Shown here piece after piece: positions 42,761-51,819 of a DNA stretch of 64,000 nt (positions are counted from its first letter, which is position 1; each line of letters opens with the position of its first letter). This stretch comes from JAWKMZ01 sp041391965 (lineage in GTDB: Bacteria; Bacteroidota; Bacteroidia; Flavobacteriales; Flavobacteriaceae). The position numbers and the translations under genes are program-made. Under the pieces are notes generated by a model, which did no database searches, was not told the origin of the DNA, and worked only from the letters and a program-made list of their open reading frames with translations. The stretch covers positions 248,001 to 312,000 of the forward strand of contig JAWKMZ010000004.1 in assembly GCA_041391965.1 (NCBI GenBank), given 5' to 3'.

Positions 42761-44899
42761 TTAATCAATCAAAATCTCTAAAATCTGTATAGCAGCATCG
42801 CTTATTTTTGTGCCAGGACCAAAGACTGCAATAGCTCCTGCATCAAATAAATACTGGTAATCTTGTTTTGGGATGACACCACCCACAATCACCATAATAT
42901 CGTCTCTACCATAAGCTTTAAGCGCTTCAATAACTTGCGGAACCAAAGTTTTATGACCAGCAGCTAAGGACGAAACTCCTAAAATATGGACATCGTTTTC
43001 CACAGCTTGTTTGGCGGCTTCTTGTGGGGTTTGAAACAATGGACCAATATCGACATCAAAACCTACGTCAGCATAACCAGTGGCTACTACTTTGGCACCA
43101 CGATCATGACCATCTTGTCCCATTTTTGCAATCATGATACGAGGTCGTCTGCCTTCTTGTTCTGCAAAGGTATCTGCCAATTTACGGGCTTTTTGGAAGG
43201 AATTATCGTCTTTTATTTCTTTACTATACACACCAGAAAAGGATTTGATTTGTGCTTTATAACGTCCAAACACCGTTTCGAGAGCGTCACTAATTTCTCC
43301 TAAGGTAGCTCGCTCTCTTGCGGCTTCAATAGCTAAAGCTAATAAATTTTCTTGACCTGTTTTGGCAGCCTCTGTTAATTTTGATAAAGCAGTCTTCACA
43401 TTTTCTGAGCTTCTACTTGCTTTGATGCTATTTAAACGTGCTATTTGAGAGTTTCTAACAGTTTGATTATCGACTTCTAAGGTCGAAATTGGGTCTTCAT
43501 GTTGCAATCGGTATTTATTAACGCCTACAATAATATCTTGCCCTGAGTCAATACGCGCTTGTTTACGTGCTGCAGCTTCTTCAATACGCAATTTTGGGAT
43601 GCCTGCTTCAATGGCTTTGGTCATACCACCTAAGGTTTCTACTTCATCAATTAATTCCCAAGCTTTTTGAGCAATATCGTGAGTCAATTTTTCGACGTAA
43701 TAGCTTCCTGCCCATGGGTCAACCGTTTTGGTAATGTTGGTTTCTTCTTGTAAAAATAACTGGGTGTTACGTGCAATACGTGCAGAAAAATCGGTTGGTA
43801 AGGCAATGGCCTCATCTAAAGCATTGGTATGCAAACTTTGAGTGCCACCAAAAGCCGCAGCGGCTGCTTCAATAGTGGTACGTGCAACATTATTAAAAGG
43901 GTCTTGTTCTGTTAAACTCCAACCAGAGGTTTGGCAATGGGTGCGCAACGAAAGCGATTTATCATCTTTGGGATGAAATTGCTTAACCAGTTTTGCCCAT
44001 AGCATTCTTGCGGCACGCATTTTGGCAATTTCCATAAAATGGTTCATCCCAATAGCCCAAAAGAACGAAAGGCGAGGAGCGAAAGTGTCAATATCCATAC
44101 CTGCATCAAGCCCTTTGCGTATGTACTCTAAGCCATCTGCAAGGGTGTAAGCCAGCTCAATATCACAAGTGGCACCCGCTTCTTGCATGTGGTAACCCGA
44201 AATACTAATACTGTTGAATTTAGGCATATGCTTGCTCGTATATTCAAAAATATCAGAAATGATTTTCATTGAAGGCGTTGGCGGATAAATATAAGTGTTA
44301 CGCACCATAAACTCTTTTAGAATATCGTTTTGAATGGTGCCTGCAAGTTGTTTTGGTTTTACACCTTGTTCTTCGGCGGCGACGATGTAAAATGCCATAA
44401 TAGGTAACACAGCGCCATTCATGGTCATAGAAACACTCATTTTATCCAATGGAATTTGGTCAAAGAGAATCTTCATATCTTCCACACTATCAATAGCCAC
44501 ACCTGCTTTACCAACATCACCAACCACACGTTCATGGTCTGAATCGTACCCTCTGTGCGTTGCCAAATCGAAGGCAACAGATAACCCTTTTTGACCTGCT
44601 GCTAAGTTACGTCGGTAAAAGGCATTACTATCTTCAGCCGTTGAAAACCCAGCGTATTGCCGAATGGTCCAAGGTCTTCGTACATACATGGTGCTATAAG
44701 GACCACGCAGATTTGGTGTTTTTCCTGCAATAAAATTAAGATGTTCAAGGGTTTTTAAATCATCATTAGAATAGCTTGATTGAACATCAATAGCTTCAGC
44801 AGTCTGAAACGTTGTGGAATTTTCAGTATTCCAACTTCCGTCATCGGTCATCGGTCTTTTTTCAATATTAATATGTTGGATGTTTTTCCTACTCATCAT
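42761..44899 (-). CDS. scpA: Methylmalonyl-CoA mutase large (catalytic, B12-binding) subunit
   Basis: A 712-residue cobalamin enzyme interconverting methylmalonyl-CoA and succinyl-CoA. The TIM-barrel part has YVRRPWTIRQYAGFSTAEDSN, GLSVAFDLATHRGYDSDH and SISGYHMQEAGAT. The C-terminal cobalamin domain carries RIMIAKMGQDGHDRGAKVVAT with the DxHxxG histidine ligand. Two adjacent ATGs are possible starts. It overlaps the small-subunit gene by 11 bases. The pathway links propionate and branched-chain catabolism to the TCA cycle. Confidence 0.96.
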   Translation of the reverse strand: MMSRKNIQHINIEKRPMTDDGSWNTENSTTFQTAEAIDVQSSYSNDDLKTLEHLNFIAGKTPNLRGPYSTMYVRRPWTIRQYAGFSTAEDSNAFYRRNLAAGQKGLSVAFDLATHRGYDSDHERVVGDVGKAGVAIDSVEDMKILFDQIPLDKMSVSMTMNGAVLPIMAFYIVAAEEQGVKPKQLAGTIQNDILKEFMVRNTYIYPPTPSMKIISDIFEYTSKHMPKFNSISISGYHMQEAGATCDIELAYTLADGLEYIRKGLDAGMDIDTFAPRLSFFWAIGMNHFMEIAKMRAARMLWAKLVKQFHPKDDKSLSLRTHCQTSGWSLTEQDPFNNVARTTIEAAAAAFGGTQSLHTNALDEAIALPTDFSARIARNTQLFLQEETNITKTVDPWAGSYYVEKLTHDIAQKAWELIDEVETLGGMTKAIEAGIPKLRIEEAAARKQARIDSGQDIIVGVNKYRLQHEDPISTLEVDNQTVRNSQIARLNSIKASRSSENVKTALSKLTEAAKTGQENLLALAIEAARERATLGEISDALETVFGRYKAQIKSFSGVYSKEIKDDNSFQKARKLADTFAEQEGRRPRIMIAKMGQDGHDRGAKVVATGYADVGFDVDIGPLFQTPQEAAKQAVENDVHILGVSSLAAGHKTLVPQVIEALKAYGRDDIMVIVGGVIPKQDYQYLFDAGAIAVFGPGTKISDAAIQILEILID

Positions 44900-46259
44900 T
44901 CAATCGTTTTTGTTCGATGGCTTCTGCTAAACGTTTTTCAATAACAGGCGCTATCAAGGTTTTGATAGGGTTGGTTTTGACAAAAGGGTATAGTTCTAAG
45001 TTGTCTTTCATGCGGTCATTTTTGTTAGGATGTTTGTTGGTTCCTAATAAAATGAGCTCGCCTTTGTCAAATTGTTTTTGCTCTTTATCAGCACTTTCTT
45101 TTATTTTCTTTTGAATAATACCTTTTTTTAATTGATGCAAAAAACCACCATTAGATTCGATGTCTTTAAACAATTTTAAGGCTTTTTCAGCTAATTGAGA
45201 GGTCAAACTTTCAATATAATAAGCACCATCCGCAGGGTTGTTGACCTTGTCAAAATAACTTTCATGTTTTAAAATTAATAACTGATTGCGTGCAATACGT
45301 TCACCAAATTCGTTGTCTTTGTGATAGATGGCGTCATAAGGGAGATTGCTAATAGTATTGGCACCACCTAAAATAGCACTCATACATTCAGTAGTGCTAC
45401 GCAATAAGTTGGTGTTGTAATCGTAAAGCGTTTTGTTGCGTTTGGTTGGTGTTGCGATGATATGGCACTTAGCATCAAAACCATAGCATAGTGCCAAGGC
45501 AGACCATAGGTTGCGTAAAGCGCGGAGTTTGGCAATTTCAAAAAAGTAGTTTGCACCTACAGCCATATTAAAGGTAAAGGTAATGGTAGCTTTTTCTTTA
45601 TCAGAAATGCGTTTGTCAAAATGATTCAGATACTCATTAGCATGTGCTAAAGCATAAGCCAATTGCTGTACCATGGTAGCACCAGCATTTTGGTACAAAG
45701 CAGTATTGACAGTGATAGAAGTGGTTTGATAAACGATAGATTCAAAATGTTCATAGTCTATTTTTAAGTTGTCAAACCAATTTCCTGTTTGGGCTAAATG
45801 ACCAATAATGTCGTTGTTGACCACTATTTTGGCTTCACTTGGTAAGGTAGCTAATTGTGTGTAGAATTTTGCGTTATTAAATAGGCATTCTATATTTACT
45901 TCAACTTCAGATAAGTTGATATTGACCAATAAATCTTTTAGGACAACTGTCTCTGATGGAATGATAAATTTGATGCTTGTAGCACCGTTTTCAATAGCAT
46001 TGACTGCCTTTTCATTTGATTTTTCAACATTGGCAACAAAAATGGTTTGACAAATTAGCCATTGTGTTGCTTTTGTTTGTGACACTTTTGGAGGCGTTTT
46101 AAACTCGTCAGCATGATAAAATGGTTTTACATCAATACCTTCATTGGTACTCCAAATAAGGGTGTTGTTATAATCAAGCCCTTTTAAATCGAACTGAATC
46201 AATTGTTTCCATTCTGTTGAGGAGACCTCTGGAAACTCCTTAAATAATTGTTTACTCAT
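44889..46259 (-). CDS. mutA: Methylmalonyl-CoA mutase small subunit (lacking B12 domain)
   Basis: A 456-residue homologue of the barrel domain of the large subunit (GATMVQQLAYALAHANEYL, MAVGANYFFEIAKLRALRNLW, RNQLLILKHESYFDKVNNPADGAYYIE). It stops before the cobalamin-binding domain, so it is about 160 residues shorter than proteobacterial MutA and has no DxHxxG. It is the structural partner of the catalytic subunit. Overlaps divIC-like by 8 and scpA by 11 bases. Confidence 0.93.
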   Translation of the reverse strand: MSKQLFKEFPEVSSTEWKQLIQFDLKGLDYNNTLIWSTNEGIDVKPFYHADEFKTPPKVSQTKATQWLICQTIFVANVEKSNEKAVNAIENGATSIKFIIPSETVVLKDLLVNINLSEVEVNIECLFNNAKFYTQLATLPSEAKIVVNNDIIGHLAQTGNWFDNLKIDYEHFESIVYQTTSITVNTALYQNAGATMVQQLAYALAHANEYLNHFDKRISDKEKATITFTFNMAVGANYFFEIAKLRALRNLWSALALCYGFDAKCHIIATPTKRNKTLYDYNTNLLRSTTECMSAILGGANTISNLPYDAIYHKDNEFGERIARNQLLILKHESYFDKVNNPADGAYYIESLTSQLAEKALKLFKDIESNGGFLHQLKKGIIQKKIKESADKEQKQFDKGELILLGTNKHPNKNDRMKDNLELYPFVKTNPIKTLIAPVIEKRLAEAIEQKRLNDE

Positions 46260-46575
46260 GGTCGTTTTTGTTGTTTATACTATCTTCATATTCAATAATA
46301 TAAATGTCTTCATTGTCTTTTTTCATATAATACTTTTCACGTGCCAGTTTTTCAATGCCTTCATCGGTACTCAGTTCTTTAATAGCCTTTTTATCTTTTT
46401 CTATTTCCTTTTGATAGTATTGTTTTTCATTTTCTAAGTCTTTCATATCATTATTTAACTCACGATGGATGAGCCACGAATTGGCATCAAAAAACAACAT
46501 CCAAATAATGAAAATGACTGATATGATCACATAAAAGTTTTTAAAGGGTTTTAGATATTTACTTTTTGTGTTCAA
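46252..46575 (-). CDS. FtsB/DivIC-family septum formation protein
   Basis: A 107-residue single-pass protein. Basic cytosolic start (MNTKSKYLKPFKN), one membrane segment (FYVIISVIFIIWMLFF), a coiled coil (LNNDMKDLENEKQYYQKEIEKDKKAIKEL) and the signature EGIEKLAREKYYMKKDNEDIYII. FtsB/DivIC proteins join FtsL and FtsQ/DivIB in the divisome. It sits 1 base after udk and overlaps mutA by 8 bases, a placement conserved in flavobacteria. Confidence 0.88.
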   Translation of the reverse strand: MNTKSKYLKPFKNFYVIISVIFIIWMLFFDANSWLIHRELNNDMKDLENEKQYYQKEIEKDKKAIKELSTDEGIEKLAREKYYMKKDNEDIYIIEYEDSINNKNDHE

Positions 46576-46576
46576 T

Positions 46577-47185
46577 TTAGACTAAGCGTTGGTTAATGAT
46601 GGTTTTTACAATGTCAACTGCTACTGTATTATATTTATTGTTTGGAATAATAATATCAGCATACTCTTTCATTGGTTCAATAAATTGTTGATGCATTGGT
46701 TTTAAGGTGTTTTGGTAACGTGTCAGGACTTCGTCAATGTCACGACCACGTTCAGTAATATCGCGTTTTAGACGACGAATCAAGCGTTCATCACTATCGG
46801 CATGCACAAAGATTTTAATGTCAAACATTGCTCTTAACTCAGGATTGGTAAGTATTAGAATACCTTCTACAATCATCACTTTACGAGGATGTGTTAAGAT
46901 AGTATCGCCCGTTCTATTGTGTTTAATGAATGAATAGACAGGTTGTTGGATGTCGTTTCCATTTCGTAATTGTCTTAAATGTTCTTCTAATAATTCAAAA
47001 TCAATAGAACGTGGATGGTCAAAATTAATTTTTACACGCTCTTCATAGCTTAAATGTGAGGTGTCTTTATAATATGAATCTTGTGAGATGACGCCAACTT
47101 CACCTTCAGGAAGTTCGTTTAAAATTTGATTAACCACAGTGGTTTTACCACATCCAGTTCCACCAGCAATTCCTATAATGAGCAT
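46577..47185 (-). CDS. udk: Uridine kinase
   Basis: A 202-residue kinase phosphorylating uridine and cytidine for salvage. Walker A GIAGGTGCGKTTVVNQIL starts near residue 4; ISQDSYYKDTSHL, INFDHPRSIDFELL, VEGILILTNPELR and RLIRRLKRDITERGRD follow. The start MLIIGIAGG at 47185 is chosen over an ATG 12 codons upstream since the P-loop normally lies at the very N-terminus. It heads the udk-divIC-mutA-scpA run. Confidence 0.95.
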   Translation of the reverse strand: MLIIGIAGGTGCGKTTVVNQILNELPEGEVGVISQDSYYKDTSHLSYEERVKINFDHPRSIDFELLEEHLRQLRNGNDIQQPVYSFIKHNRTGDTILTHPRKVMIVEGILILTNPELRAMFDIKIFVHADSDERLIRRLKRDITERGRDIDEVLTRYQNTLKPMHQQFIEPMKEYADIIIPNNKYNTVAVDIVKTIINQRLV

Positions 47186-47350
47186 ATGTTTTATTTTTGA
47201 AATTTGGACAAATTTAACCAATTATATAGGATATTTATAGGGTATTTTTTGAAACCTTTGTGCTTTTTAAAGAAATAATAGGTATCAAAAGTAGATATTG
47301 ATGCTGAGGGCAAATAATAAGTCATAGTATAAATTATAGAAACTATTTTC

Positions 47351-47379
47351 TTGTTATTTAAAGAAAAACAATATATTTG
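47351..47379 (+). promoter_or_regulatory. Promoter of tRNA-Pro
   Basis: TTG (47351-47353), 18-base spacer, TATATTTG (47372-47379): a close match to the Bacteroidota consensus, 40 bases before the tRNA. Confidence 0.65.
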
Positions 47380-47418
47380 CACCTCAAATTTCACGATGTG
47401 ATTTTTAGATAACCATTT

Positions 47419-47496
47419 CGGGGTGTAGCGTAGCCCGGTTATCGCGCCGCGTTTGGGACGCGGAGGTCGCAGGTTCGAATCCTGCCACCCCGACCA
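47419..47496 (+). tRNA. tRNA-Pro (anticodon TGG)
   Basis: Acceptor CGGGGTG (47419-47425) pairs with CACCCCG (47486-47492). The anticodon stem CCGCG/CGCGG encloses loop TTTGGGA, giving anticodon TGG (proline). The T arm GCAGG-TTCGAAT-CCTGC is intact. Discriminator A is followed by an encoded CCA (47494-47496). Confidence 0.97.
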
Positions 47497-47500
47497 CAAA

Positions 47501-47529
47501 AAAGCTGAACATTATGTTCGGCTTTTTTT
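47501..47529 (+). terminator. Terminator of tRNA-Pro
   Basis: AGCTGAACAT (47503-47512) pairs with ATGTTCGGCT (47514-47523) with one wobble, followed by a T-run. Confidence 0.85.
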
Positions 47530-47601
47530 TTATTTCTACAGTAAATCATTCTATATAACGTTAAGTTTTTCTTAATGATGCTTTTTTAGAGGCTTAAAAT
47601 C

Positions 47602-47631
47602 TTGGTGTTCTTTATATTAATAATAGTTTTG
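47602..47631 (+). promoter_or_regulatory. Promoter of the FKBP gene
   Basis: TTG (47602-47604), 19-base spacer, TAGTTTTG (47624-47631), 32 bases before the ATG at 47663. Confidence 0.6.
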
Positions 47632-47662
47632 CATCTTATTTAGTACAATAAAAACATAAATT

Positions 47663-48091
47663 ATGAGTCAAGTAAAAGAAAATGACACAGTGAGAGTGCA
47701 TTACACAGGTAAATTAAAAAGCGGTCAAATTTTTGATAGCTCTATAAAACGTGAGCCTATAGAGGTTACTTTAGGGAAAGGTTTGTTGATTCCTGGTTTT
47801 GAGAAAGCCATCATTGATATGAAAGTGAATGAGAAAAAAACAGTTGAAATTGCAAAAGAAGAAGCTTATGGCGATATTCAAAAAGAATTGTTTCATGAGG
47901 TAAAGAATGAGCAATTACCTCCAGATGTAAAACCAGAAATTGGAATGGGTTTAGCCTCTAAAGGTGCAGATGGTAGAGAACATCAGTTTAGAGTGGTGGA
48001 CGTTAAGGAAGACCATATTATTATTGATGGCAACCATCCTTTAGCAGGCCAAGACTTAGTGTTTGATCTTGAACTTGTTGAGATTAAATAG
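47663..48091 (+). CDS. SlyD-like FKBP-type peptidylprolyl isomerase
   Basis: A 142-residue cytosolic FKBP with the insert-in-flap layout of SlyD/FkpB: VRVHYTGKLKSGQIFDSSIKREP, LLIPGFEKAIIDMKVNEKKTVEI, then AYGDIQ...LFHEVKNEQLPP (the flap insert) and IIDGNHPLAGQDLVFDLELVEI. No His-rich nickel tail is present. It has a good promoter and its own terminator, so it is monocistronic. Likely role: prolyl isomerase/holdase chaperone. Confidence 0.92.
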   Translation: MSQVKENDTVRVHYTGKLKSGQIFDSSIKREPIEVTLGKGLLIPGFEKAIIDMKVNEKKTVEIAKEEAYGDIQKELFHEVKNEQLPPDVKPEIGMGLASKGADGREHQFRVVDVKEDHIIIDGNHPLAGQDLVFDLELVEIK

Positions 48092-48110
48092 TATTTCGAA
48101 TGATAAAAAA

Positions 48111-48134
48111 AAATCCGAACAACTGTTCGGATTT
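48111..48134. terminator. Bidirectional terminator FKBP / lipoprotein
   Basis: AAATCCGAACA (48111-48121) pairs with TGTTCGGATTT (48124-48134), with A-run left and T-run right, between convergent genes. Confidence 0.88.
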
Positions 48135-48136
48135 TT

Positions 48137-48607
48137 TTATTCAATGCGTTTGTAGTTTTCAGAATAAAGACGATTACCTTTATCATCCAATTCAATTTGG
48201 CTAAACGTGTTTTTGTTTAGTATCAGTTCGTATTCAAATATTTTTTTTTCATTGATAATTTGTTCCATCATATGTGAGCCATAATCTAAAACTTCCATTA
48301 AATGATTATTTTCTATATTATAATTGCCATAACCAAACCATTCTGTTGAGTCTTCAGGTACATGTTTGCTCCACATGACCTTATGATCTGTATAGATTTT
48401 AATTTGTTTATAGCCTTCATTTTGAGGAAAAGAATCGACTACTTTATTATCTACATAATTATAAAACCCTGTAAGTTCCCAAGCACCATCTAAGGTTAGC
48501 TTTGGCGTAATAGTCTTAGAGGTATCTGTTAAGTTGGCATTTGGAGTATCATTTTTACAAGAAACAAAAAACAAAACGATTATCATTGGAAGTAGTAAAG
48601 GTTTCAT
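48137..48607 (-). CDS. Lipoprotein with lipocalin-like layout, function unknown
   Basis: A 156-residue lipoprotein (LLPMIIVLFFVSC, cysteine 17). The mature part opens TLDGAWELTGFYNYVDNKVV and alternates beta-strands to GNRLYSENYKRIE, similar in layout to the lipocalin-like protein at 27.6-28.0 kb. No active-site motif. It stands alone, convergent with the FKBP gene. Confidence 0.72.
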   Translation of the reverse strand: MKPLLLPMIIVLFFVSCKNDTPNANLTDTSKTITPKLTLDGAWELTGFYNYVDNKVVDSFPQNEGYKQIKIYTDHKVMWSKHVPEDSTEWFGYGNYNIENNHLMEVLDYGSHMMEQIINEKKIFEYELILNKNTFSQIELDDKGNRLYSENYKRIE

Positions 48608-48916
48608 ACTATCAGATTTTTATGTTAGAAGTTGCTGTCCATTAAATTTACAAAATAAAAAGGAACTTTGATGGTTATGGACTATTTATTATTCAATACA
48701 TTTCTGAAAGACTGAAAACCGATTGTTAAATTAATGATAAACCCTATGGTTATTGGAGTTAATGATTGTATCTTTATAAAACAGTCTTCCGAAAAGGTGA
48801 AATTTCTAAACTTTAAACTTATACTTCAACTGATGATAGCTTTGTGTCAGAAAGCATTAGAAATTTTTATTCATAGACTATATTAATTCAAGTTTAACAA
48901 TTAAACATTAAAAATC
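48608..48916. other. Intergenic region upstream of the YtxH trio
   Basis: About 309 AT-rich bases with no supported gene. It must contain divergent promoters for the lipoprotein gene and the YtxH gene. A TATCTTTA at about 48767 resembles a -7 box with one mismatch, but is far from the start; no clear operator or hairpin was seen. Confidence 0.5.
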
Positions 48917-49246
48917 ATGGGAAAAGAAAGCAGTACGTTATTAGGAATATTAGCAGGAACAGCCATTGGCGCAACATTGGGCATTTTGTTTGCACCAGAT
49001 AAAGGTTCAAAAACACGACAAAAAATTGCAGATGAAGCACAAGCAACAAAAGATAAACTATCAGAAAGTGCACATCACTTAAAAGAACGTGTTGTTAATA
49101 CGGCTGCATCCAAAAAACAAACTTTAGATGCTCAGATAGAATCTATTGTTTCTGATGTAAGCCATAAAACAGAAGATGTCATCACCACTTTAGAGAAAAA
49201 GCTTGCAGAGCTTAAACAAAAAAATAAAAAGCTTCAAAAATCATAA
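48917..49246 (+). CDS. YtxH-domain protein
   Basis: A 109-residue protein beginning LLGILAGTAIGATLGILFAPDKGSKTRQKI, the glycine-rich membrane segment and APxKG turn of YtxH (often called gas-vesicle-like or general stress proteins). The rest is a long amphipathic helix (KDKLSESAHHLKERVVNTAA... EKKLAELKQKNKKLQ). Function is unclear; stress-linked in Firmicutes. First of three tightly spaced genes. Confidence 0.88.
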   Translation: MGKESSTLLGILAGTAIGATLGILFAPDKGSKTRQKIADEAQATKDKLSESAHHLKERVVNTAASKKQTLDAQIESIVSDVSHKTEDVITTLEKKLAELKQKNKKLQKS

Positions 49247-49249
49247 TTT

Positions 49250-49600
49250 ATGACGGTATTTGAATCTATAAACCACAGCACAACCAAGGCAACTGATTTA
49301 GGACAGGATTACATCAAAAAATCCCAAGCATACTATAAATTGAAAGTTTTTCAGCAATTAACCTTCACTATTAGTATGTTGGGTAAAGCGTTGGTTATTG
49401 GAAGTATTTTATTTATCGGCTTTGTGTTTTTGGCTTTTGCACTTGCTATGGCAATAGGTAATTTGTTGTCTAATATAGCTTTAGGTTATTTGATTGTTTC
49501 CGGATTGTTTTTTTGTATAGCTTTAATAGTTTATAAGCTAAAGCATCGTATCGATAATAAAATTATAAAAACAATGGCTCCAAAATTTTTCAATTCATAA
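49250..49600 (+). CDS. Phage-holin-like (Holin-X type) membrane protein
   Basis: A 116-residue protein with two membrane segments (LGKALVIGSILFIGFVFLAFALAMAIG and ALGYLIVSGLFFCIALIVYKL) after an amphipathic N-terminus. Matches the 'phage holin family' of stress-associated bacterial proteins; there is no phage context here, so lysis function is unlikely. 3 bases after the YtxH gene. Confidence 0.8.
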   Translation: MTVFESINHSTTKATDLGQDYIKKSQAYYKLKVFQQLTFTISMLGKALVIGSILFIGFVFLAFALAMAIGNLLSNIALGYLIVSGLFFCIALIVYKLKHRIDNKIIKTMAPKFFNS

Positions 49601-49604
49601 TAAG

Positions 49605-49805
49605 ATGAAAGGATACACCTCATTTGACGACATTGAAAATGATTTAAAACGTTTAAAGCTTGAACGTGATATTGCTTGGGAAGAATTGAAAGTTTTAAAA
49701 AGCGAATTTAAGCAAGATTTGCAACCTTACAATTGGATGCAAACAGCTTTAAAATATATAGGAAAATATGGAGTTTTAATGCTTTTTAAAAAAATATTAA
49801 AATAA
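49605..49805 (+). CDS. DUF6327-like small protein
   Basis: A 66-residue protein: YTSFDDIENDLKRLKLERDIAWEELKVLKSEF is a charged helix, and a short C-terminal hydrophobic helix (YIGKYGVLMLFKKIL) follows. Similar small proteins follow YtxH and holin-like genes in flavobacteria. 4 bases after the holin-like gene, hence one operon. Confidence 0.72.
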   Translation: MKGYTSFDDIENDLKRLKLERDIAWEELKVLKSEFKQDLQPYNWMQTALKYIGKYGVLMLFKKILK

Positions 49806-49881
49806 ACAAATTAAAGAGCGTGTCATTTTTAAAGTATTAAAAGTTGTTATAAGTGTATAATAACTTTTAATACTTTATTAG

Positions 49882-49910
49882 TTGCTATTACTTCAAAAAC
49901 TCTAATTTTG
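49882..49910 (+). promoter_or_regulatory. Promoter of trxB
   Basis: TTG (49882-49884), 18-base spacer, TAATTTTG (49903-49910), 22 bases before the ATG. A full match to the Bacteroidota consensus. Confidence 0.7.
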
Positions 49911-49932
49911 TACCACAAAATAGAAAAAAAAC

Positions 49933-50913
49933 ATGTCAGATACCATTGAAAAAGTAAAGTGCCTAATTATAGGCTCAGGACCTGCAGGTTATACAGCAGC
50001 AATTTATGCAGCAAGAGCCAATATGTCTCCAATATTATACCAAGGTACACAACCAGGAGGTCAATTAACAACCACTAATGAAGTTGAAAATTTTCCTGGT
50101 TATCCAGAAGGCATTACAGGACCAGAAATGATGATTGAACTACAAAAACAAGCTGAACGTTTTGAAACAGATGTGCGTGATGGTTGGGTAACTAAAGTTG
50201 ATTTTTCTGGTGATGTTCATAAGGTTTGGGTTAATGACACTAAAGAAATCCACTGTGATACAGTTATCATTTCAACAGGAGCATCTGCTAAATATTTAGG
50301 ATTGCCTTCAGAACAAAAATATTTGCAATTAGGAGGAGGCGTTTCAGCTTGTGCAGTTTGTGATGGCTTTTTCTACAGAAATCAAGAAGTGGTTATTGTT
50401 GGAGCAGGAGACTCTGCTTGTGAAGAAGCACATTACCTTTCAAAATTGTGTAAAAAAGTAACCATGTTGGTAAGAAAAGATGAGTTTAGAGCCTCTAAAA
50501 TAATGGCTGAACGCGTTAAAAAAACACCAAATATTGAAATTTTATTTAACACAGAAACTGATGAAGTTATTGGTGATGGGCAAGTAGTAACAGCAGTCAG
50601 AGCAAAAAACAATATTACAGGCAAATTGACAGAGATTCCTGCAACTGGATTTTTTGTTGCCATTGGACACAAACCAAATACGGATATTTTTAAAGATTTT
50701 TTAGAACTTGATAAAACAGGCTATATCATTAATAAACCAGGAACTTCAAAAACCAATATTGAAGGTGTTTTTGTAAGTGGAGATGCTGCTGACCATGTGT
50801 ACCGACAAGCCATTACTGCAGCTGGTACAGGTTGTATGGCCGCTTTAGATGCTGAACGTTATTTGGCAGCTAAAGACTCTACTTTTGAGGTGTCCACATC
50901 AAATTATAATTGA
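49933..50913 (+). CDS. trxB: Thioredoxin reductase
   Basis: A 326-residue flavoenzyme passing electrons from NADPH through FAD to thioredoxin. FAD site IIGSGPAGYTAAIYAARA (12-29), redox-active disulfide C140-A-V-C143 in VSACAVCDGFFY, NADPH site VIVGAGDSACEEAHYL, and FAD-binding GVFVSGDAADHVYRQAITAAGTG (partly quoted: VFVSGDAAD). The CAVC variant of CATC is usual in this lineage. Own promoter and terminator. Confidence 0.97.
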   Translation: MSDTIEKVKCLIIGSGPAGYTAAIYAARANMSPILYQGTQPGGQLTTTNEVENFPGYPEGITGPEMMIELQKQAERFETDVRDGWVTKVDFSGDVHKVWVNDTKEIHCDTVIISTGASAKYLGLPSEQKYLQLGGGVSACAVCDGFFYRNQEVVIVGAGDSACEEAHYLSKLCKKVTMLVRKDEFRASKIMAERVKKTPNIEILFNTETDEVIGDGQVVTAVRAKNNITGKLTEIPATGFFVAIGHKPNTDIFKDFLELDKTGYIINKPGTSKTNIEGVFVSGDAADHVYRQAITAAGTGCMAALDAERYLAAKDSTFEVSTSNYN

Positions 50914-50933
50914 TTTTTAATGACTTTATAAAG

Positions 50934-50961
50934 AAAAACCGAAGTGAATACTTCGGTTTTT
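50934..50961 (+). terminator. Terminator of trxB (bidirectional)
   Basis: ACCGAAGT (50938-50945), loop GAAT, ACTTCGGT (50950-50957), extended by A and T runs; also serves the opposing GIN gene. Confidence 0.88.
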
Positions 50962-50985
50962 TTGTTTGGATGCGAATAGTTTATT

Positions 50986-51819
50986 CTATTCTTTCTTTTG
51001 AAGTTTTGCCGTATCCAAAAAGCTGTTGATTGTTATTTTTGGTGTATTGTATAAATAAATTTCGCTGCTTCCTGAGGCATCAATCGTAATGGCTTCATCT
51101 ACAGCTATCGTAGCTGCACTATTTAACGCAGTATTTAACTCACAGTTTTTTGTAACAAATGTTTTACCATCAAAACTTGAGGAGTTGTCCAAACGAAGTA
51201 ATGTGTGGTCAGAAACGCCTTCAACATTCATATCTGCACGTTGATACATGTCTAATTTTAAGGACTTTATATTAAATGTTGCATCTGTTTTACTATTATC
51301 ACTCAAAATGACATCAGCACTGTTTGCAGTAACATTCAGCTTTACTCGAGCTTTATCATTATTGGTAAAGTTAAAATTATTGGTTTTGATATTAAGGTAA
51401 GCTTTTGCACTTCCTGAAGTTTTTAAAGTAGCATTTTTAAGCTCTAACGAGGTAAGCGAGCGCACTTCAGCATCTTCTTTAACCTCAATATGTTTTAAGT
51501 GGTCACCATAATTTACCTTAATATTCATACGCTTGCTTGAGGTGATTTTTTTAGTGGTTTTAAAAGTCAATACACTATCAATCACTTCAAACTTAATGTA
51601 GTCATGCAGGTTGTCATCAGTTTCTACTTCAACAGATTCTTTTCTGTTGTAAATAATCTCAACTGTAAAGTCTTCACCTACCACAATACGATTAAATGGG
51701 TCGATATAGGTTTGTTTGATGGTGACATTTCGGTCACCTTTTACCTTTTCATCATCTTGAGCTTTGGTAACGGTTACAAAAGCCATCGTGATTAAAAATG
51801 TGAAAATGAGTTGCTTCAT
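50986..51819 (-). CDS. GIN-domain (DUF2807) exported protein
   Basis: A 277-residue protein with signal peptide MKQLIFTFLITMAFVTVTKAQ. The mature region has the DUF2807 opening DPFNRIVVGEDFTVEIIYNRKESVEVETDDNL (split: VGEDFTVEI, VEVETDDNLHDYI) and continues as short repeated beta-strands typical of right-handed beta-helices (LELKNATLKTSGSAKAYLNIKT). Likely surface or periplasmic; ligand unknown. Second GIN gene of the cluster. Confidence 0.83.
   Translation of the reverse strand: MKQLIFTFLITMAFVTVTKAQDDEKVKGDRNVTIKQTYIDPFNRIVVGEDFTVEIIYNRKESVEVETDDNLHDYIKFEVIDSVLTFKTTKKITSSKRMNIKVNYGDHLKHIEVKEDAEVRSLTSLELKNATLKTSGSAKAYLNIKTNNFNFTNNDKARVKLNVTANSADVILSDNSKTDATFNIKSLKLDMYQRADMNVEGVSDHTLLRLDNSSSFDGKTFVTKNCELNTALNSAATIAVDEAITIDASGSSEIYLYNTPKITINSFLDTAKLQKKE

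Noticed and set aside
47191..47499. 102-residue minus-strand ORF (MWSGWQDSNLRPPRPK...)
   Set aside because: It is the antisense of tRNA-Pro; the 'GWQDSNLRP' peptide is a well-known artefact of translating tRNA genes backwards.
49250..49600. Prophage remnant because of the holin-like gene
   Set aside because: No other phage genes nearby; the holin-like family with YtxH is a chromosomal stress family.
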